From NCBI RefSeq assembly GCF_007827045.1, contig NZ_RPFW01000009.1:309871-373870 (forward strand): a DNA stretch of 64,000 nt. Direction: 5' to 3'. Every line of letters starts with the position of its first letter. The stretch's first letter is position 1. This DNA is from Trebonia kvetii (GTDB lineage Bacteria; Actinomycetota; Actinomycetes; Streptosporangiales; Streptosporangiaceae). The position numbers were made by a program, and so were the translations under genes. The notes under the pieces are model-generated. The model was not told the DNA's origin. It did no database searches and saw nothing but the letters and a program-made list of their open reading frames with translations. Of the stretch, positions 48,049 through 56,636 are shown piece after piece.

Positions 48049-49293
48049 TTACCAGTTGAGTGCGGGGGCGACCCTGATCCGGGCGGCGAGCGGCCGCCAG
48101 ACGGCGATCTGGACCACGGCGAGTGCGACGGTGTACGGCATCAGCGTCCAGATCCCGGTGGCCTGGGCGATCGCGCCGGCCACCCAGGGCAGTGCGGCAC
48201 CGCCAATGGTGGATCCAGCGTTCAGCACGCCGATGGCGGTTGGCGCTAGTTCCGGCGTGGTCAACTGCGGTGCGACCGCCATGGTGGTCGGGAAGACCGG
48301 TCCGAGGAAGAAGCCGAGGGCGACCAGCGCCGCGCTGGTGGCCGTGGCGGTCGGTGACAGCCAGCCGAGCGTCGCGGTGGCGGTGATCCCGGCGAGGCAC
48401 GCGGACATCATGCCGCCCGTGCTCGTGCCGACCCGGTTGGCGATCGGGCTTATCAGGAACCGGCCGGCGGTCAGCCCCAGCCAGAAACCGCTGACCGAGT
48501 ACCCCGCGAGCGTCCTACTCAGGCCGCGGGCCTGTACCAGGTAGCTGAAGCCCCAGTTACCCACGCCGAGCTCCAGGCCGACGTACACGAGCAGCATCGC
48601 CGCGCCGCACAGGACGCCAGGGTCGCGCAGCGCGGCGAACAGGTGCCTGGCTGAGCCGGGTGCGTCACCACCCACCGTTCCATGCTCAACTGACTTTGAT
48701 CCCGGCTCTGCTGGCAGCGCGCGCGGGTAGGCGAGGAGGAAGCCAGTCACCAGCGGGACGCCGGCCACCGCCAGCACCAGCATGACCACGGTCCAGGGGG
48801 CGAAGCCGGCCATCCAGGCGGCAAAGGCGGGCCCGATAAGCGCGCCCACGCCGAAGAACGCGTGCAGGCGGTTGAGCAGCGTCGTCGCGTTGGGCAGCGT
48901 CGCGAGGTAGGTGTTGAGCACCGACTCGAGGACCCCGGTGCCATACCCGGTCAGCAGTTGCACGGCGACGAACGCCGCGAACGGCGGACGGGCGGCCAGG
49001 CACAGGCTGGCCAGCACGTACGCGCCGCCGCCGACGGCCAGCGATATCCGGACGCCCAGCCGGTGTATCAGCAGGCCGTTGCTCAGGCTGGCGAGAACGA
49101 ACCCGGCGGAGCCGGTGAAGAACGTGATGCCGATCGTGGCCCGGTCCACGCCGTAGTCGTTCATCTGCGCGAGGAGCAGCACCCCGCCGGCACCAAGGCT
49201 CACACCGATGAACACGAATGCGGCGTAGGCGAGCACGAGTGGTGCCTGAAGTCGGCTAAGCCGTCCGAAGCTACGATTTACCGGCATATCCAT
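48049..49293 (-). CDS. MFS transporter
   Basis: 414 residues from ATG 49293, which follows GGTGAG; further ATGs lie at 49305 and 49287. About twelve membrane segments are visible, beginning APLVLAYAAFVFIGVSLGAG and including FFTGSAGFVLASLSNGLLIH and VALGFFLGPVFPTTMAVAPQ. The central hydrophilic loop (AEPGSKSVEHGTVGGDAPGS) separates the two six-helix halves. The arrangement resembles fucose/sugar-type MFS proteins (FucP-like), but the substrate is unknown. It lies in the inner membrane, single gene, just beyond the transposon scar. Confidence 0.85.
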   Translation of the reverse strand: MDMPVNRSFGRLSRLQAPLVLAYAAFVFIGVSLGAGGVLLLAQMNDYGVDRATIGITFFTGSAGFVLASLSNGLLIHRLGVRISLAVGGGAYVLASLCLAARPPFAAFVAVQLLTGYGTGVLESVLNTYLATLPNATTLLNRLHAFFGVGALIGPAFAAWMAGFAPWTVVMLVLAVAGVPLVTGFLLAYPRALPAEPGSKSVEHGTVGGDAPGSARHLFAALRDPGVLCGAAMLLVYVGLELGVGNWGFSYLVQARGLSRTLAGYSVSGFWLGLTAGRFLISPIANRVGTSTGGMMSACLAGITATATLGWLSPTATATSAALVALGFFLGPVFPTTMAVAPQLTTPELAPTAIGVLNAGSTIGGAALPWVAGAIAQATGIWTLMPYTVALAVVQIAVWRPLAARIRVAPALNW

Positions 49294-49493
49294 AAGACTC
49301 ACCATGATCCGATGACCGACGCCGAACAGGCAAGTCATAACCCAACATAACCGGGACTGAGTTTCGAAAAGTTTCGATAACCTTCAGTCGCAAGCCCAGG
49401 CAGTCGCCACCATCGGCACCCTAGGGCCGAAACCCCGTGAATAGACACCCGAAAGCCCGCGCGCCTGCCCGCGCGGAATGAAGGATGAAGACT

Positions 49494-50165
49494 ATGACGG
49501 CAAGTTACAGCAAGGTTCTCGCCTTCGGGTCTTCCACCACGTGGGGCTGGGGCGGCGGCTCCGGCGGGTTCAGCGAGGCCAGCGCTGACTACGAAGGTGA
49601 CAGCTATCCTCGTCAGCTCGCGGCTCTGAGCGGATGGAACGTACTCAACTACGGCATCGTCGGAGACCGGGTTACCACGGCAACCACTCACGATCCTCAC
49701 CCGTGCTCAGTCAGGTTCGCCACGATGCTCGCGGACAACCGGGACGCTGACGCCGTGGTGATCTGGATCGGTGAGAACGACGTCAGCAACGGATCGACGG
49801 CCACTCAGATCGTCAACGGTTACAAGCAGCTCATCGCAATGGCGAACACGGCCGGGACCAAGACCTTCATAGCCACCCTTCCGGGCACGAACTACAGCGC
49901 GACGGCGGCTAAGGAGGTGACGAGGCAGCAGGTGAACAACTGGATTCGCCAGGATCACGGCCAGGACGGCTGCGTGGAGGTTGAGGGGGCGCTGATGGGG
50001 GCGAGCAGGCGGGTGATGGCCTCGGGTTACGTCGCGGACGGCATGACGGCCAACCCCCAGACCGGCTACCCGCACCTCACGCCGGTCGGTTACGCGGTAG
50101 TCGCGCAGACGATGTACCTCGCACTTCTGAATCCGGCCTGCCCGATCCCCCCGGTGACCTACTAG
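49494..50165 (+). CDS. SGNH/GDSL-type esterase or lipase
   Basis: 223 residues from ATG 49494, 8 bp after AAGGA (an ATG at 49485 is too close to that site). Block I is VLAFGSSTTWGWGGG with the nucleophile serine, block III IWIGENDVSNGS (GxND) and block V HLTPVGYAVVAQTM with the catalytic histidine. SGNH hydrolases act on acyl esters of lipids, carbohydrates or small molecules. No signal peptide is clear, although many relatives are secreted. Standalone gene after a region of atypical sequence. Confidence 0.82.
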   Translation: MTASYSKVLAFGSSTTWGWGGGSGGFSEASADYEGDSYPRQLAALSGWNVLNYGIVGDRVTTATTHDPHPCSVRFATMLADNRDADAVVIWIGENDVSNGSTATQIVNGYKQLIAMANTAGTKTFIATLPGTNYSATAAKEVTRQQVNNWIRQDHGQDGCVEVEGALMGASRRVMASGYVADGMTANPQTGYPHLTPVGYAVVAQTMYLALLNPACPIPPVTY

Positions 50166-50205
50166 GGGAGCGGTCCAAGTGTCGACCGAGGTGAAGGAGG
50201 AGCCA

Positions 50206-50403
50206 TGGCCAAGCCGGGCCCCGAGCGCGACGAGATCACCGTGATCCTGCCGCCTGAAACCGCCGGAACTGAACCCCGAAGCGGCACGAGTCCTACTGAG
50301 GATCTTGCTCAAGGCCTACGAGAAGCAGTTCGGCCACGAGTACTCGCCCGACGCGGAGATTGAGTCACGGCAGCAGTCCCGGCGATGTGGTCTGACGGTG
50401 TGA
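50206..50403 (+). pseudogene. small hypothetical gene with a frameshift
   Basis: A strong Shine-Dalgarno (AAGGAGGAG) precedes ATG 50206, which encodes MAKPGPERDEITVILPPETA. Beyond about 50265 the coding-like continuation is in another frame: ELNPEAARVLLRILLKAYEK, QFGHEYSPDAEIESR, stopping at 50403. This looks like one small gene with a single-base shift. The family is not recognised. Confidence 0.4.
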
Positions 50404-50969
50404 TCCAACACCAGCAGGAACCAAGAGCATTTTCGCCATAATGGTCTAGACCAGTGCGCACCGATGTTTGCTCCATGTTTGCTCGGACGCCCCGGTACGC
50501 CCCGGCATCACTCGGTATCCGGCAGCGCGGCGCGGGTGCGGGCGACCGGACAGAACGGCAGCTCACGGCACGTGCTAGCATTCTTGATAGCAGTTCAAGG
50601 AGAATAAACGAATAAAGCAGCGGACTCTTAATCCGCGGGTTCGGGGTTCAAGTCCCTGGCGGCACACCTGGCGGCGCACTGGGTCTGACCTGGGGTCTTA
50701 CCGTCCTAGGTCATTTTATGTGTCCGGTTTGTCCACATGTCTGCTCCGTGTTTGCGCGCGCACGGACCCAGCATTCCGGGGCTGACCACCGCCGTTGCGG
50801 CCGGAGTCACCCGCGTCCTCGACCGGTCGTGACAACCCGCGTTCGGCCAGAGGGCTTGCCAGCCAGCCGAAGGTCGTCGTCTTGCGGAAAGTCGATGCAA
50901 ATGTGCAGAGAATTGATGCAATATTTCAGATACTTGTTGCTGAATTGCTAGTACTTGTACGCTTCGCCT
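50404..50969. other. gene-poor stretch holding a tRNA fragment
   Basis: Apart from the tRNA-Lys fragment at 50617-50667, I see no gene here. The last 80 bp before 50970 are unusually AT-rich for this window and probably hold the promoter of the lipoprotein gene. Confidence 0.5.
50617..50667 (+). other. tRNA-Lys(CTT) 3' fragment, probable attachment-site relic
   Basis: The segment contains the anticodon arm CGGACTCTTAATCCG (anticodon CTT), the variable loop, the T-arm GGGGTTCAAGTCCC and an acceptor-strand end GGCGGCAC. No D-arm or 5' acceptor strand precedes it; the upstream bases do not pair. A 3' tRNA half of about 50 bp is the usual product of integration of an island or prophage into a tRNA gene. 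Confidence 0.7.
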
Positions 50970-52253
50970 ATGCGAAGGGGAGAAGTGCGTCGGTTCAGGT
51001 GGGTGTGGCTGCTCGTAGTGGCGCTATTGCTCGCCGCTCCGGTGGCCGGCTGCAGCGCATCGGCTCAGGTACCGAGGGCGACAGTCACGGTAACGCCGCG
51101 AACCTCAGTGGCCGATCAGCCAGTGCAGATCCGCGTGGCCGGGCTGGTCGGCGGGCAGCGGGCCACTGTGCAGGTCAGCCCGACTGACGCCGCGGGGGTA
51201 CGGTGGCAGGCTTCGGCTGTCTACCGGGCCGACGCGGAGGGCGACATTGACCTGAACAGCGCTGCGGTCCTGTCGGGGAGCTACAGCGACATCTCCGGCA
51301 TGGGGCTCATCTGGTCGATGCAGCCGACCAAGACTCCCCCGCTCGGCGCCTACTCCTGGGGGAGCGCCCCGCGCATGTTCGCGGTTTCGGTGAACGCCGG
51401 CGGGGCGCGAGTCGCGTCGGGGGAATTCCAGCGGACGATCTCGCAGGCGCACCTGACCCAGCAGGACGAGTCGGTCAGCGCCAACGGCTTCATGGGGCAG
51501 TACTGGCACGCCGGGACGACCACGACCCGCCGCCCGGCGGTCTTGGTGCTCGACGGCCTGCCTGGCGGCATGCCGACCGTGCTGCCGGCCATGCTGGCCG
51601 CTAGCGGGTACCCCGCCCTCGGGGTCGCCTACTTCAAGGAGCCGGGCCTGCCGCAGACGCTGTCGGATATCCCGCTGGAGTATTTCGCCAAGGCGCTGAC
51701 CTGGCTCGCACATCAGCCCGGGGTGGACCCCAGTGCGATCGCGGTGCTTGGCATCTCCCGGGGCAGCGAGGCCGCGCAACTGCTCGGTGTGCACTACCCC
51801 AGCCTGGTGCACGCCGTCATCGGCTCGGTGCCCAGCAACGCCGCCAACTGCTCCTATCCGAGCTGCGCGGGTCCGGCCTGGACGTTGCACGACAAGCCGC
51901 TGCCCTACACGCACGACTACGACAGCCCCTCCCCGCCCGACGACCCGGCCGCAGTCATCCCCGATCAGCGGATTAACGGCCCGGTGTTCCTGGACTGCGG
52001 CGAGGACGACCAGGCATGGACGTCATGCCCCTACGGCCAGGCCATCGTGAACTTGCTAGACGACCACCACGACCAGTGGTCGCACGTGCTGTATCCCTAC
52101 CCCAAGGCCGGGCACGGCGTCGGGTCCCTGGTCCCGTACGAACCGTACGGGCCGGCCACGGTCGCCGCGGAAGGCTCCATCTCCTTCCAGGCGGACCAGG
52201 AGGCCGATGCGCAGCTGTGGCCTCGCCTGCTCAGCTTCCTCGCCAGCCTCTGA
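50970..52253 (+). CDS. BAAT/acyl-CoA thioesterase-like lipoprotein
   Basis: 427 residues from ATG 50970; a TTG five codons earlier is possible. The N-terminus is a lipoprotein signal (RFRWVWLLVVALLLAAPVAG followed by Cys). A beta-rich domain follows (ATVTVTPRTSVADQPVQIRV), then an alpha/beta-hydrolase domain with AVLVLDGLPGGMPTVLPAML, nucleophile elbow AVLGISRGSEAAQLLGVHYP, the acid in NGPVFLDCGEDD and histidine in PKAGHGVGS. This matches the Bile_Hydr_Trans plus BAAT_C architecture of bile-acid-CoA:amino acid N-acyltransferases and acyl-CoA thioesterases. Being exported, it is more likely an esterase or acyltransferase of the envelope than a CoA enzyme. Confidence 0.85.
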   Translation: MRRGEVRRFRWVWLLVVALLLAAPVAGCSASAQVPRATVTVTPRTSVADQPVQIRVAGLVGGQRATVQVSPTDAAGVRWQASAVYRADAEGDIDLNSAAVLSGSYSDISGMGLIWSMQPTKTPPLGAYSWGSAPRMFAVSVNAGGARVASGEFQRTISQAHLTQQDESVSANGFMGQYWHAGTTTTRRPAVLVLDGLPGGMPTVLPAMLAASGYPALGVAYFKEPGLPQTLSDIPLEYFAKALTWLAHQPGVDPSAIAVLGISRGSEAAQLLGVHYPSLVHAVIGSVPSNAANCSYPSCAGPAWTLHDKPLPYTHDYDSPSPPDDPAAVIPDQRINGPVFLDCGEDDQAWTSCPYGQAIVNLLDDHHDQWSHVLYPYPKAGHGVGSLVPYEPYGPATVAAEGSISFQADQEADAQLWPRLLSFLASL

Positions 52254-52707
52254 AACTGCCGAGTACCAAGCGGCTCCGGTTTCCTTACCGCTACGGGCAC
52301 ACAGAACCCAGCCCTCGGCCGCAGGACGCCTCATGCCCGCGCTCAGTCCCAGCCCAGAAATGCTGAATGCGCGGTCAGACAATAGCACCAGGTTTGCTGC
52401 CAGCAGGAACTACTAAGCGGCCCGGCGACTCTTGCCGATCCCGGCCGTAGCTACCACGTCGCGTCGTTCCAGGCCCGGAAAGCACCTGGACACCCCCGGG
52501 TTGGGAAGGGTTGTCCTGCGGGACAGCTACTGGCGACCGGTCGGACCTGTTCAACAGTGCCCCCAGTCGAGTCGCACGCCTGCCCGTGCCCTTCGGGGGC
52601 AGGCAAGCGCCAGCGCGACCTCGATGAACTCGATATCCGCCTTATTGAAGAATTGGTTCTGACGTTATAGCTCTGGGCACACCGCGCAGGTGCGGCTGCC
52701 GCCGGAA
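52254..52707. other. 455-bp stretch without a recognisable gene
   Basis: I found no gene, RNA or repeat that I can support between the lipoprotein stop and the DUF1707 gene. Confidence 0.5.
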
Positions 52708-53358
52708 TCAGCAGCTGTTCACGGCCAGAACGCCACCGCGGCCCTGAACCGGGCTAACCCGTATGCGAGGCAGGCGGCTCCGGGCCGCTTCGGTCATATG
52801 CCGTGGATCGTGCCTCGCCGACGGCAGTTGCCGGGTCGGCGCCTGGCGCCTGGATGCCAGACCGGCCGGACCCGATGGCGGTCCCTGCGCGGCTCCCCTT
52901 TGCGAGCGGCACACGACCCAGGACAGGAGCATCAGCAGCGCGGCCAGCAGCCCGGCCACGAACAAGCCCGTCAGGCCCACGAGCAGTACGCCGGCGACCG
53001 CCGGGACTCCGCTGGACTGCACCAGCACCACCGCAGCAGAAGCCATGCTCGGGCCGGCACCGACCGCGCCAACGCGGGCCGCTGTCTTGAAGCTGAGCAC
53101 CCTGCCCGGCTCACGGGCGTGCTCGGCCGGCGGCTGGGCGCTGGTCACCCCGCCAGGGATGTCGGCGGTCAGTGCGTCCAGGTCCGCGTAGGTCCGTGAC
53201 GCGAGTACCTGGCCGACCCGCAAGTCGAACTCGTCCTTGGTCAGCCGCCCCTGAACGAACGCGGCCTTGAGCACGTCGATCGCCTGCTCGCGGTCGGCAT
53301 GTGAGGTCCTCAGACGGCCCAGTGCGCCCGCCGTCCCGTCTTTGCGCCCTGCCGTCAC
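52708..53358 (-). CDS. DUF1707 SHOCT-like membrane protein
   Basis: 216 residues from GTG 53358 (GGGAGG upstream). The N-terminal DUF1707 domain is clear: RTSHADREQAIDVLKAAFVQ, GRLTKDEFDLRVGQVLASRT, YADLDALTADIP. Two membrane helices follow (SMASAAVVLVQSSGVPAVAG, VLLVGLTGLFVAGLLAALLM), then a basic, proline-rich tail. DUF1707 proteins are common, poorly characterised actinobacterial membrane proteins. It is convergent with a group II intron remnant. Confidence 0.85.
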   Translation of the reverse strand: MTAGRKDGTAGALGRLRTSHADREQAIDVLKAAFVQGRLTKDEFDLRVGQVLASRTYADLDALTADIPGGVTSAQPPAEHAREPGRVLSFKTAARVGAVGAGPSMASAAVVLVQSSGVPAVAGVLLVGLTGLFVAGLLAALLMLLSWVVCRSQRGAAQGPPSGPAGLASRRQAPTRQLPSARHDPRHMTEAARSRLPRIRVSPVQGRGGVLAVNSC

Positions 53359-53473
53359 GGGTGCCTCCCATAAGCACGATCTAGCTAAAAGCTTAGCTCC
53401 GCAAGCCAGCTCTTCCGGGTCACCTCTGCCGAGCGGCTGTCAAGCCCCCCGCGGCTGCCCGGCCCCGGTTGGT

Positions 53474-54177
53474 TGAGTCGGCCTGGGGCGCGGTGCCGGA
53501 TTGCTCTCGGTCCGTTTCCCCAGGCCGCTCGCCGAACCCGCCGTGCACGTCTCCGCGCAGCGGGCTCTCCGCGGTTCCTGCCGTTAGGCGTTGTCTGGCA
53601 TTGTCCAGGGGTTGGGGATCTTGCTGCCCCGGTAGATGTACCGGGTGACCGCACGGATGCGAGGCTGAACAGTTCGATCCCGTCCGTTGCTGGCCTGAGC
53701 CACCGGCCGTTTGGTCCGGTGTGCCTTCGGCGGACGTCTTTCCAGTTCCAGCGGTGCAGTTTCATCTGCCAGCGGATCACCCTGTGCCAGACGAAATTAT
53801 CGAGGGCATCGAGGGTGTGCTTGCAGACTGCGTGCCGGAAGTAGTTAGCCCATCCGCGCATGATCTGGTTGAGCCGGATCAGCACGTCCCTGGGCGGCAA
53901 CTGCGATGTCCTGCCTGTCATGGCACGAACCTTGTCTTTCAGCGACCGGATGGGCCGGTCGCTGATGAAGGTGTAGACGTACCACTTGTCTGTTCCCCTC
54001 TTGCGCCTCCACCGGATGCGGAAGCCGAGGAAATCGAACCCGTCGCTCATGTGCACGACCTGGGTCTTGGCTGGCGACAGCCGCAGGCCCACTGGCGCGA
54101 GCACGTCAGCGCCTTCTTCGCGCACCGATTCGGCGTCCTCGCGGGTGCCGTGCACGAGCACGACGAAATCGTCCGCT
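53474..54177 (-). mobile_element. group II intron remnant A (3' half)
   Basis: Minus-strand remnant comprising the C-terminal half of the intron-encoded protein and domains V-VI. Domain V lies at about 53533-53569 (GAGCCCGCTGCGCGG stem, GAGA loop, CGTGCACGGCGGG), and domain VI follows with a GGCCTGGGG/CCCCAGGCC stem. The 5' part is absent; the remnant is cut exactly at the YADD codons by the RIT-like element. Confidence 0.75.
53584..54177 (-). pseudogene. group II intron reverse transcriptase/maturase fragment A
   Basis: Reading leftward from 54177 the protein starts in mid-motif with ADDFVVLVHGTREDAE, the YADD catalytic site lacking its tyrosine codon. It continues with GLRLSPAKTQVVHMSDGFDF, LGFRIRWRRKR, and the maturase/GIIM domain (LNQIMRGWANYFRHAVCKHT, HRVIRWQMKLHRWNWKDVRR). 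A frameshift near 53665 displaces the end VTRYIYRGSKIPNPW, which stops at 53584. Non-functional. Confidence 0.8.
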
Positions 54178-54225
54178 TATGCCGAGTCCCGGATTATGCC
54201 GACCCTGATGGCAGGTGCCCTGGTC
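54178..54225. repeat. left terminal inverted repeat of the RIT-like element
   Basis: Starts TTATGCCGAGTCCCGGATTA and runs through GCAGGTGCCCTGGTC. It matches the reverse complement of 56588-56635 with one mismatch (G/A at the fourth to fifth base). Confidence 0.8.
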
Positions 54226-54278
54226 GGCAGGCGTTCTGCTGTCGGATGGTCGGCATAATCCGTGGGTTCCGGCGGTGG

Positions 54279-55246
54279 CTAGAGGTTGTCGAGGAACGCG
54301 AGCAGGCTGTCGGGCGGCCGGTAGCGTCCGGGGCTTGTTCCGGGTTGCTGGACGCGGGCGAGGGCCTGTTCCTTGATGGTCATGTCGGCGTGCAGGTAGA
54401 TGTGGGTGGTTTCTGCGTTCTCGTGGCCGAGCCAGAGGGCGATGACCGAGGTGTCGACGCCGGCTCGCAGGAGAGCGTGTGCGGGGTGACGTTCTTCTCC
54501 TTGACCGACGGGCAGTTCTCCGCGGCGGCGGACGCGTGCTTGGCGACGAGCCGTTCGACGGCATCGCGGGAGAGCCGGCCGCCGGCCCGGGTCGGGAACA
54601 GCGGCGTGCCGGGGCCGGGGCTGAGTTCGGCGGTCCATGTCTTCAGCGTCCTGGTGACCTGGCTGGTCAGCGGGGTTGCCCGGTCTTTGCGGCCCTTGCC
54701 GTGGCAGCGGACGTGAGGCCCGGCGCCCAGGTGCGCGTCCTGGCAGGCGAGCGCGGTGAGCTCCGATACCCGCAGCCCGGTCTGGACGGCGAGCAGGAGC
54801 AGGGCGTGGTCGCGCCGGCCGTGCCAGGTGTCCTGGCCGGGGGCGGCGAGCAGCGCGTCGGTTTCCTCCGGGGTGAGGTAGCTGACGATCGCCCGTTCAC
54901 GGCGGCGGGGCGGGATGGCCAGGACCTGGCTGATCACGGCGGCGTGCTCGGGTGCCCGCGGGGCCGCATAGCGGAACAGCGAGTGGATGGCGGCCAGCCG
55001 GGCGTTCCTGGTCGCGCTTCCGTTTCCCCTGTTGTCTTCCAGGTGCTGCAGGAACATGCCGATCAGGGTGGCGTCGAGGTCGGCGAGGCTGAGCCGGCTG
55101 GGTGCCTTCCCGGTCCTGGCCTGCGCGAAGGCGAGCAGGAGCTTGCAGGTGTCGCGGTAGGCCGCGACCGTGTTCGGGCTGGCCTTCTTCTGCCGGGCAA
55201 GCCGGTCGGTGAAGAAGCCCTGCAAGATGGGGGCGAGGTCACTCAT
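54279..55246 (-). pseudogene. third tyrosine recombinase of the trio (RitC-like), active-site deletion
   Basis: Begins at ATG 55246 overlapping the previous gene. The N-terminal SAM-like domain (TVAAYRDTCKLLLAFAQART) and the catalytic arginine region (LLAVQTGLRVSELTALACQD) with GKGRKDR lysine are present. Box II should read VTPHTLRHTxAMxLL. Here VTPHTL is followed directly, in a second frame, by LLRAGVDTSVIALWLGHENA, then TTHIYLHADMTIKEQALARV to the stop at 54279. The RH of the HxxR motif and a few residues are deleted with a frameshift, so the enzyme is dead although the WLGH and tyrosine boxes remain. Confidence 0.8.
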
Positions 55247-55592
55247 CGGCCTGCCCGCCTGCGGCCTCGAGCCGGCCTGCGGCCAGGGCGAGGAGTTCAG
55301 GGACGGCCTGGAGGTACCAGTACGTCGACTTCGGGTCGACGTGGCCCAGCCAGGTGGACAGCAGCGGGAGCCGGGCCTGCACGTCCCGGCCGTCGCGGTA
55401 GACCTCGTTGCCGCTGCCCCGCGTGGTGCTGGTTGCCCATTCGACCGCCAGGTCCGCGGTCACGTGCCCGGCGCCGCGTTCCTCGCAGAAGCCGACGAAG
55501 CTCATCAGGTGCCCGCCCTGCGTGGTGAGCCTGAACCCGAGCGCGCGGCGCATGGCCAGGTACTCCCCGGCCCGGGCCCGCAGCCCGCTCAT
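55239..55592 (-). pseudogene. second tyrosine recombinase of the trio (RitB-like), internal deletion
   Basis: 117 residues, ATG 55592 overlapping the stop of the first gene. The N-terminal domain start (GLRARAGEYLAMRRALGFRL, HLMSFVGFCEERGAGHVTAD, LAVEWAT) is joined in frame to a C-terminal end containing LLSTWLGHVDPKSTYWYLQA and VPELLALAAGRLE. The entire catalytic core between, normally some 180 residues with Arg, Lys and HxxR, is missing. The final WLGH and tyrosine region remain. Confidence 0.75.
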
Positions 55593-56485
55593 TTCGCTGC
55601 TCCCGGCCAGGGGCGCGCCAGCGGCCGCAGCGCGTCCTGGTCGACCTTGGCATAAAGCGACGTGGACAGCAGGCTGCGGTGCCGCAGCACCTGCCCGACC
55701 TCGGGCAGCGACGCGCCAGCGCGCAGCATCTCGGTCGCCAGCGCGTGCCGGAACCGGTGAGTGCCCCGCCGCTCCAGGCCGGCCCGCTCGCAGGCCCGGC
55801 CCATGACTGCCCGGACCGCTTCGGGCGTCAGCTGCCGGAAAGGCCGCCGCATCGTGACGAACACCGCCCGCGACCCGCAGGCCGGCCGGCCGCCGGCGAG
55901 CCAGGCGGCGAGCGCTTCCCCAGCCGGGGCCGGCAGCGGGAGCCGCTCGGCGCGGCTGCCGTTGCCGGTGACGGCGATTTCGCCAGCCCGCCAGTCGATG
56001 TCATCTAGCTGCAGGCCGGCGGCCTCGGCGCCGCGCAGCCCGAGCCGGGCCAGCAGCGACAGGACCGCGTAATCACGCAGCCCGGTAGCCGTTCCCCAGT
56101 CGCAGCCCGCCAGCAGCCTCTCGATCTCGGCCGCCGTCAGGCCGCGGGGCAGCGCGGACAGCCGCCACGACGCCACCGCCGGAACCGCTCCGGCCAGCGG
56201 GACCGCCGTCCGGCCGGTCGCGTGCGCGAACCGCAGGAACGCGCGCAACGACGTCACCATCGCCTTCGCCGACCAGCCGTTGCGGTCCTTCGAGTGCTCC
56301 ACCATGAACGCGGTGACCTCGCCAGCGCCCAAGGTACTCACCGCTCCCGGCCCGCCGACCGCGGCCAGGAAGTACTTCGCCTGCTTGGAATAGCAGCGCA
56401 CCGACACCGGCGACAGGCCCCGCTGCCGGTCCAGCCACGTGCGGAACTCCGCCAGCAGCACCGCGCTTTCATCGTCCGTGCCCAT
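55589..56485 (-). CDS. first tyrosine recombinase of the trio (RitA-like)
   Basis: 298 residues from ATG 56485 (GGGGAG 7 bp upstream); an earlier GTG is less well placed. Core-binding domain FRTWLDRQRGLSPVSVRCYS and SLRAFLRFAHATGR, catalytic Arg in LLARLGLRGAEAAGLQLDDI, strand Lys region VTGNGSRAERLPLP, box II THRFRHALATEMLRAG (HxxR), and VLRHRSLLSTSLYAKVDQDA with the final His and Tyr nucleophile. All catalytic residues appear intact, unlike its two partners. Its role is cleavage and strand exchange at the element ends. Confidence 0.85.
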   Translation of the reverse strand: MGTDDESAVLLAEFRTWLDRQRGLSPVSVRCYSKQAKYFLAAVGGPGAVSTLGAGEVTAFMVEHSKDRNGWSAKAMVTSLRAFLRFAHATGRTAVPLAGAVPAVASWRLSALPRGLTAAEIERLLAGCDWGTATGLRDYAVLSLLARLGLRGAEAAGLQLDDIDWRAGEIAVTGNGSRAERLPLPAPAGEALAAWLAGGRPACGSRAVFVTMRRPFRQLTPEAVRAVMGRACERAGLERRGTHRFRHALATEMLRAGASLPEVGQVLRHRSLLSTSLYAKVDQDALRPLARPWPGAAK

Positions 56486-56587
56486 GATCAACTCCCCGTC
56501 TGGAGGAACCACTGACACGAACCAGACAGGCAGACCGCCAGCGAACCCGCAGGATTATGCCGACACCAGAAACCCGCTCACCACCCT

Positions 56588-56635
56588 GACCAGGGCACCT
56601 GCCATCAGGGTCGGCATAATCCGGGACTCGGTATA
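56588..56635. repeat. right terminal inverted repeat of the RIT-like element
   Basis: Inverse counterpart of 54178-54225. Contains GGTCGGCATAATCC (56609-56622), the inverse of GGATTATGCCGACC in the left end. Confidence 0.8.
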
Positions 56636-56636
56636 A

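Larger units (their letters stand above)
54178..56635 (-). mobile_element. RIT-like element (recombinase-in-trio), degenerate
   Basis: A 2.46-kb element with near-perfect inverted ends of about 48 bp (54178-54225 and 56588-56635, one mismatch) and three overlapping tyrosine-recombinase genes on the minus strand. This is the layout of RIT elements. Each end also contains the 14-mer GGATTATGCCGACC and its inverse about 43 bp apart, presumably recombinase-binding sites. Both outer flanks are reverse-transcriptase C-terminal halves beginning at GCGGACGAT, i.e. the YADD codons. Confidence 0.8.
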
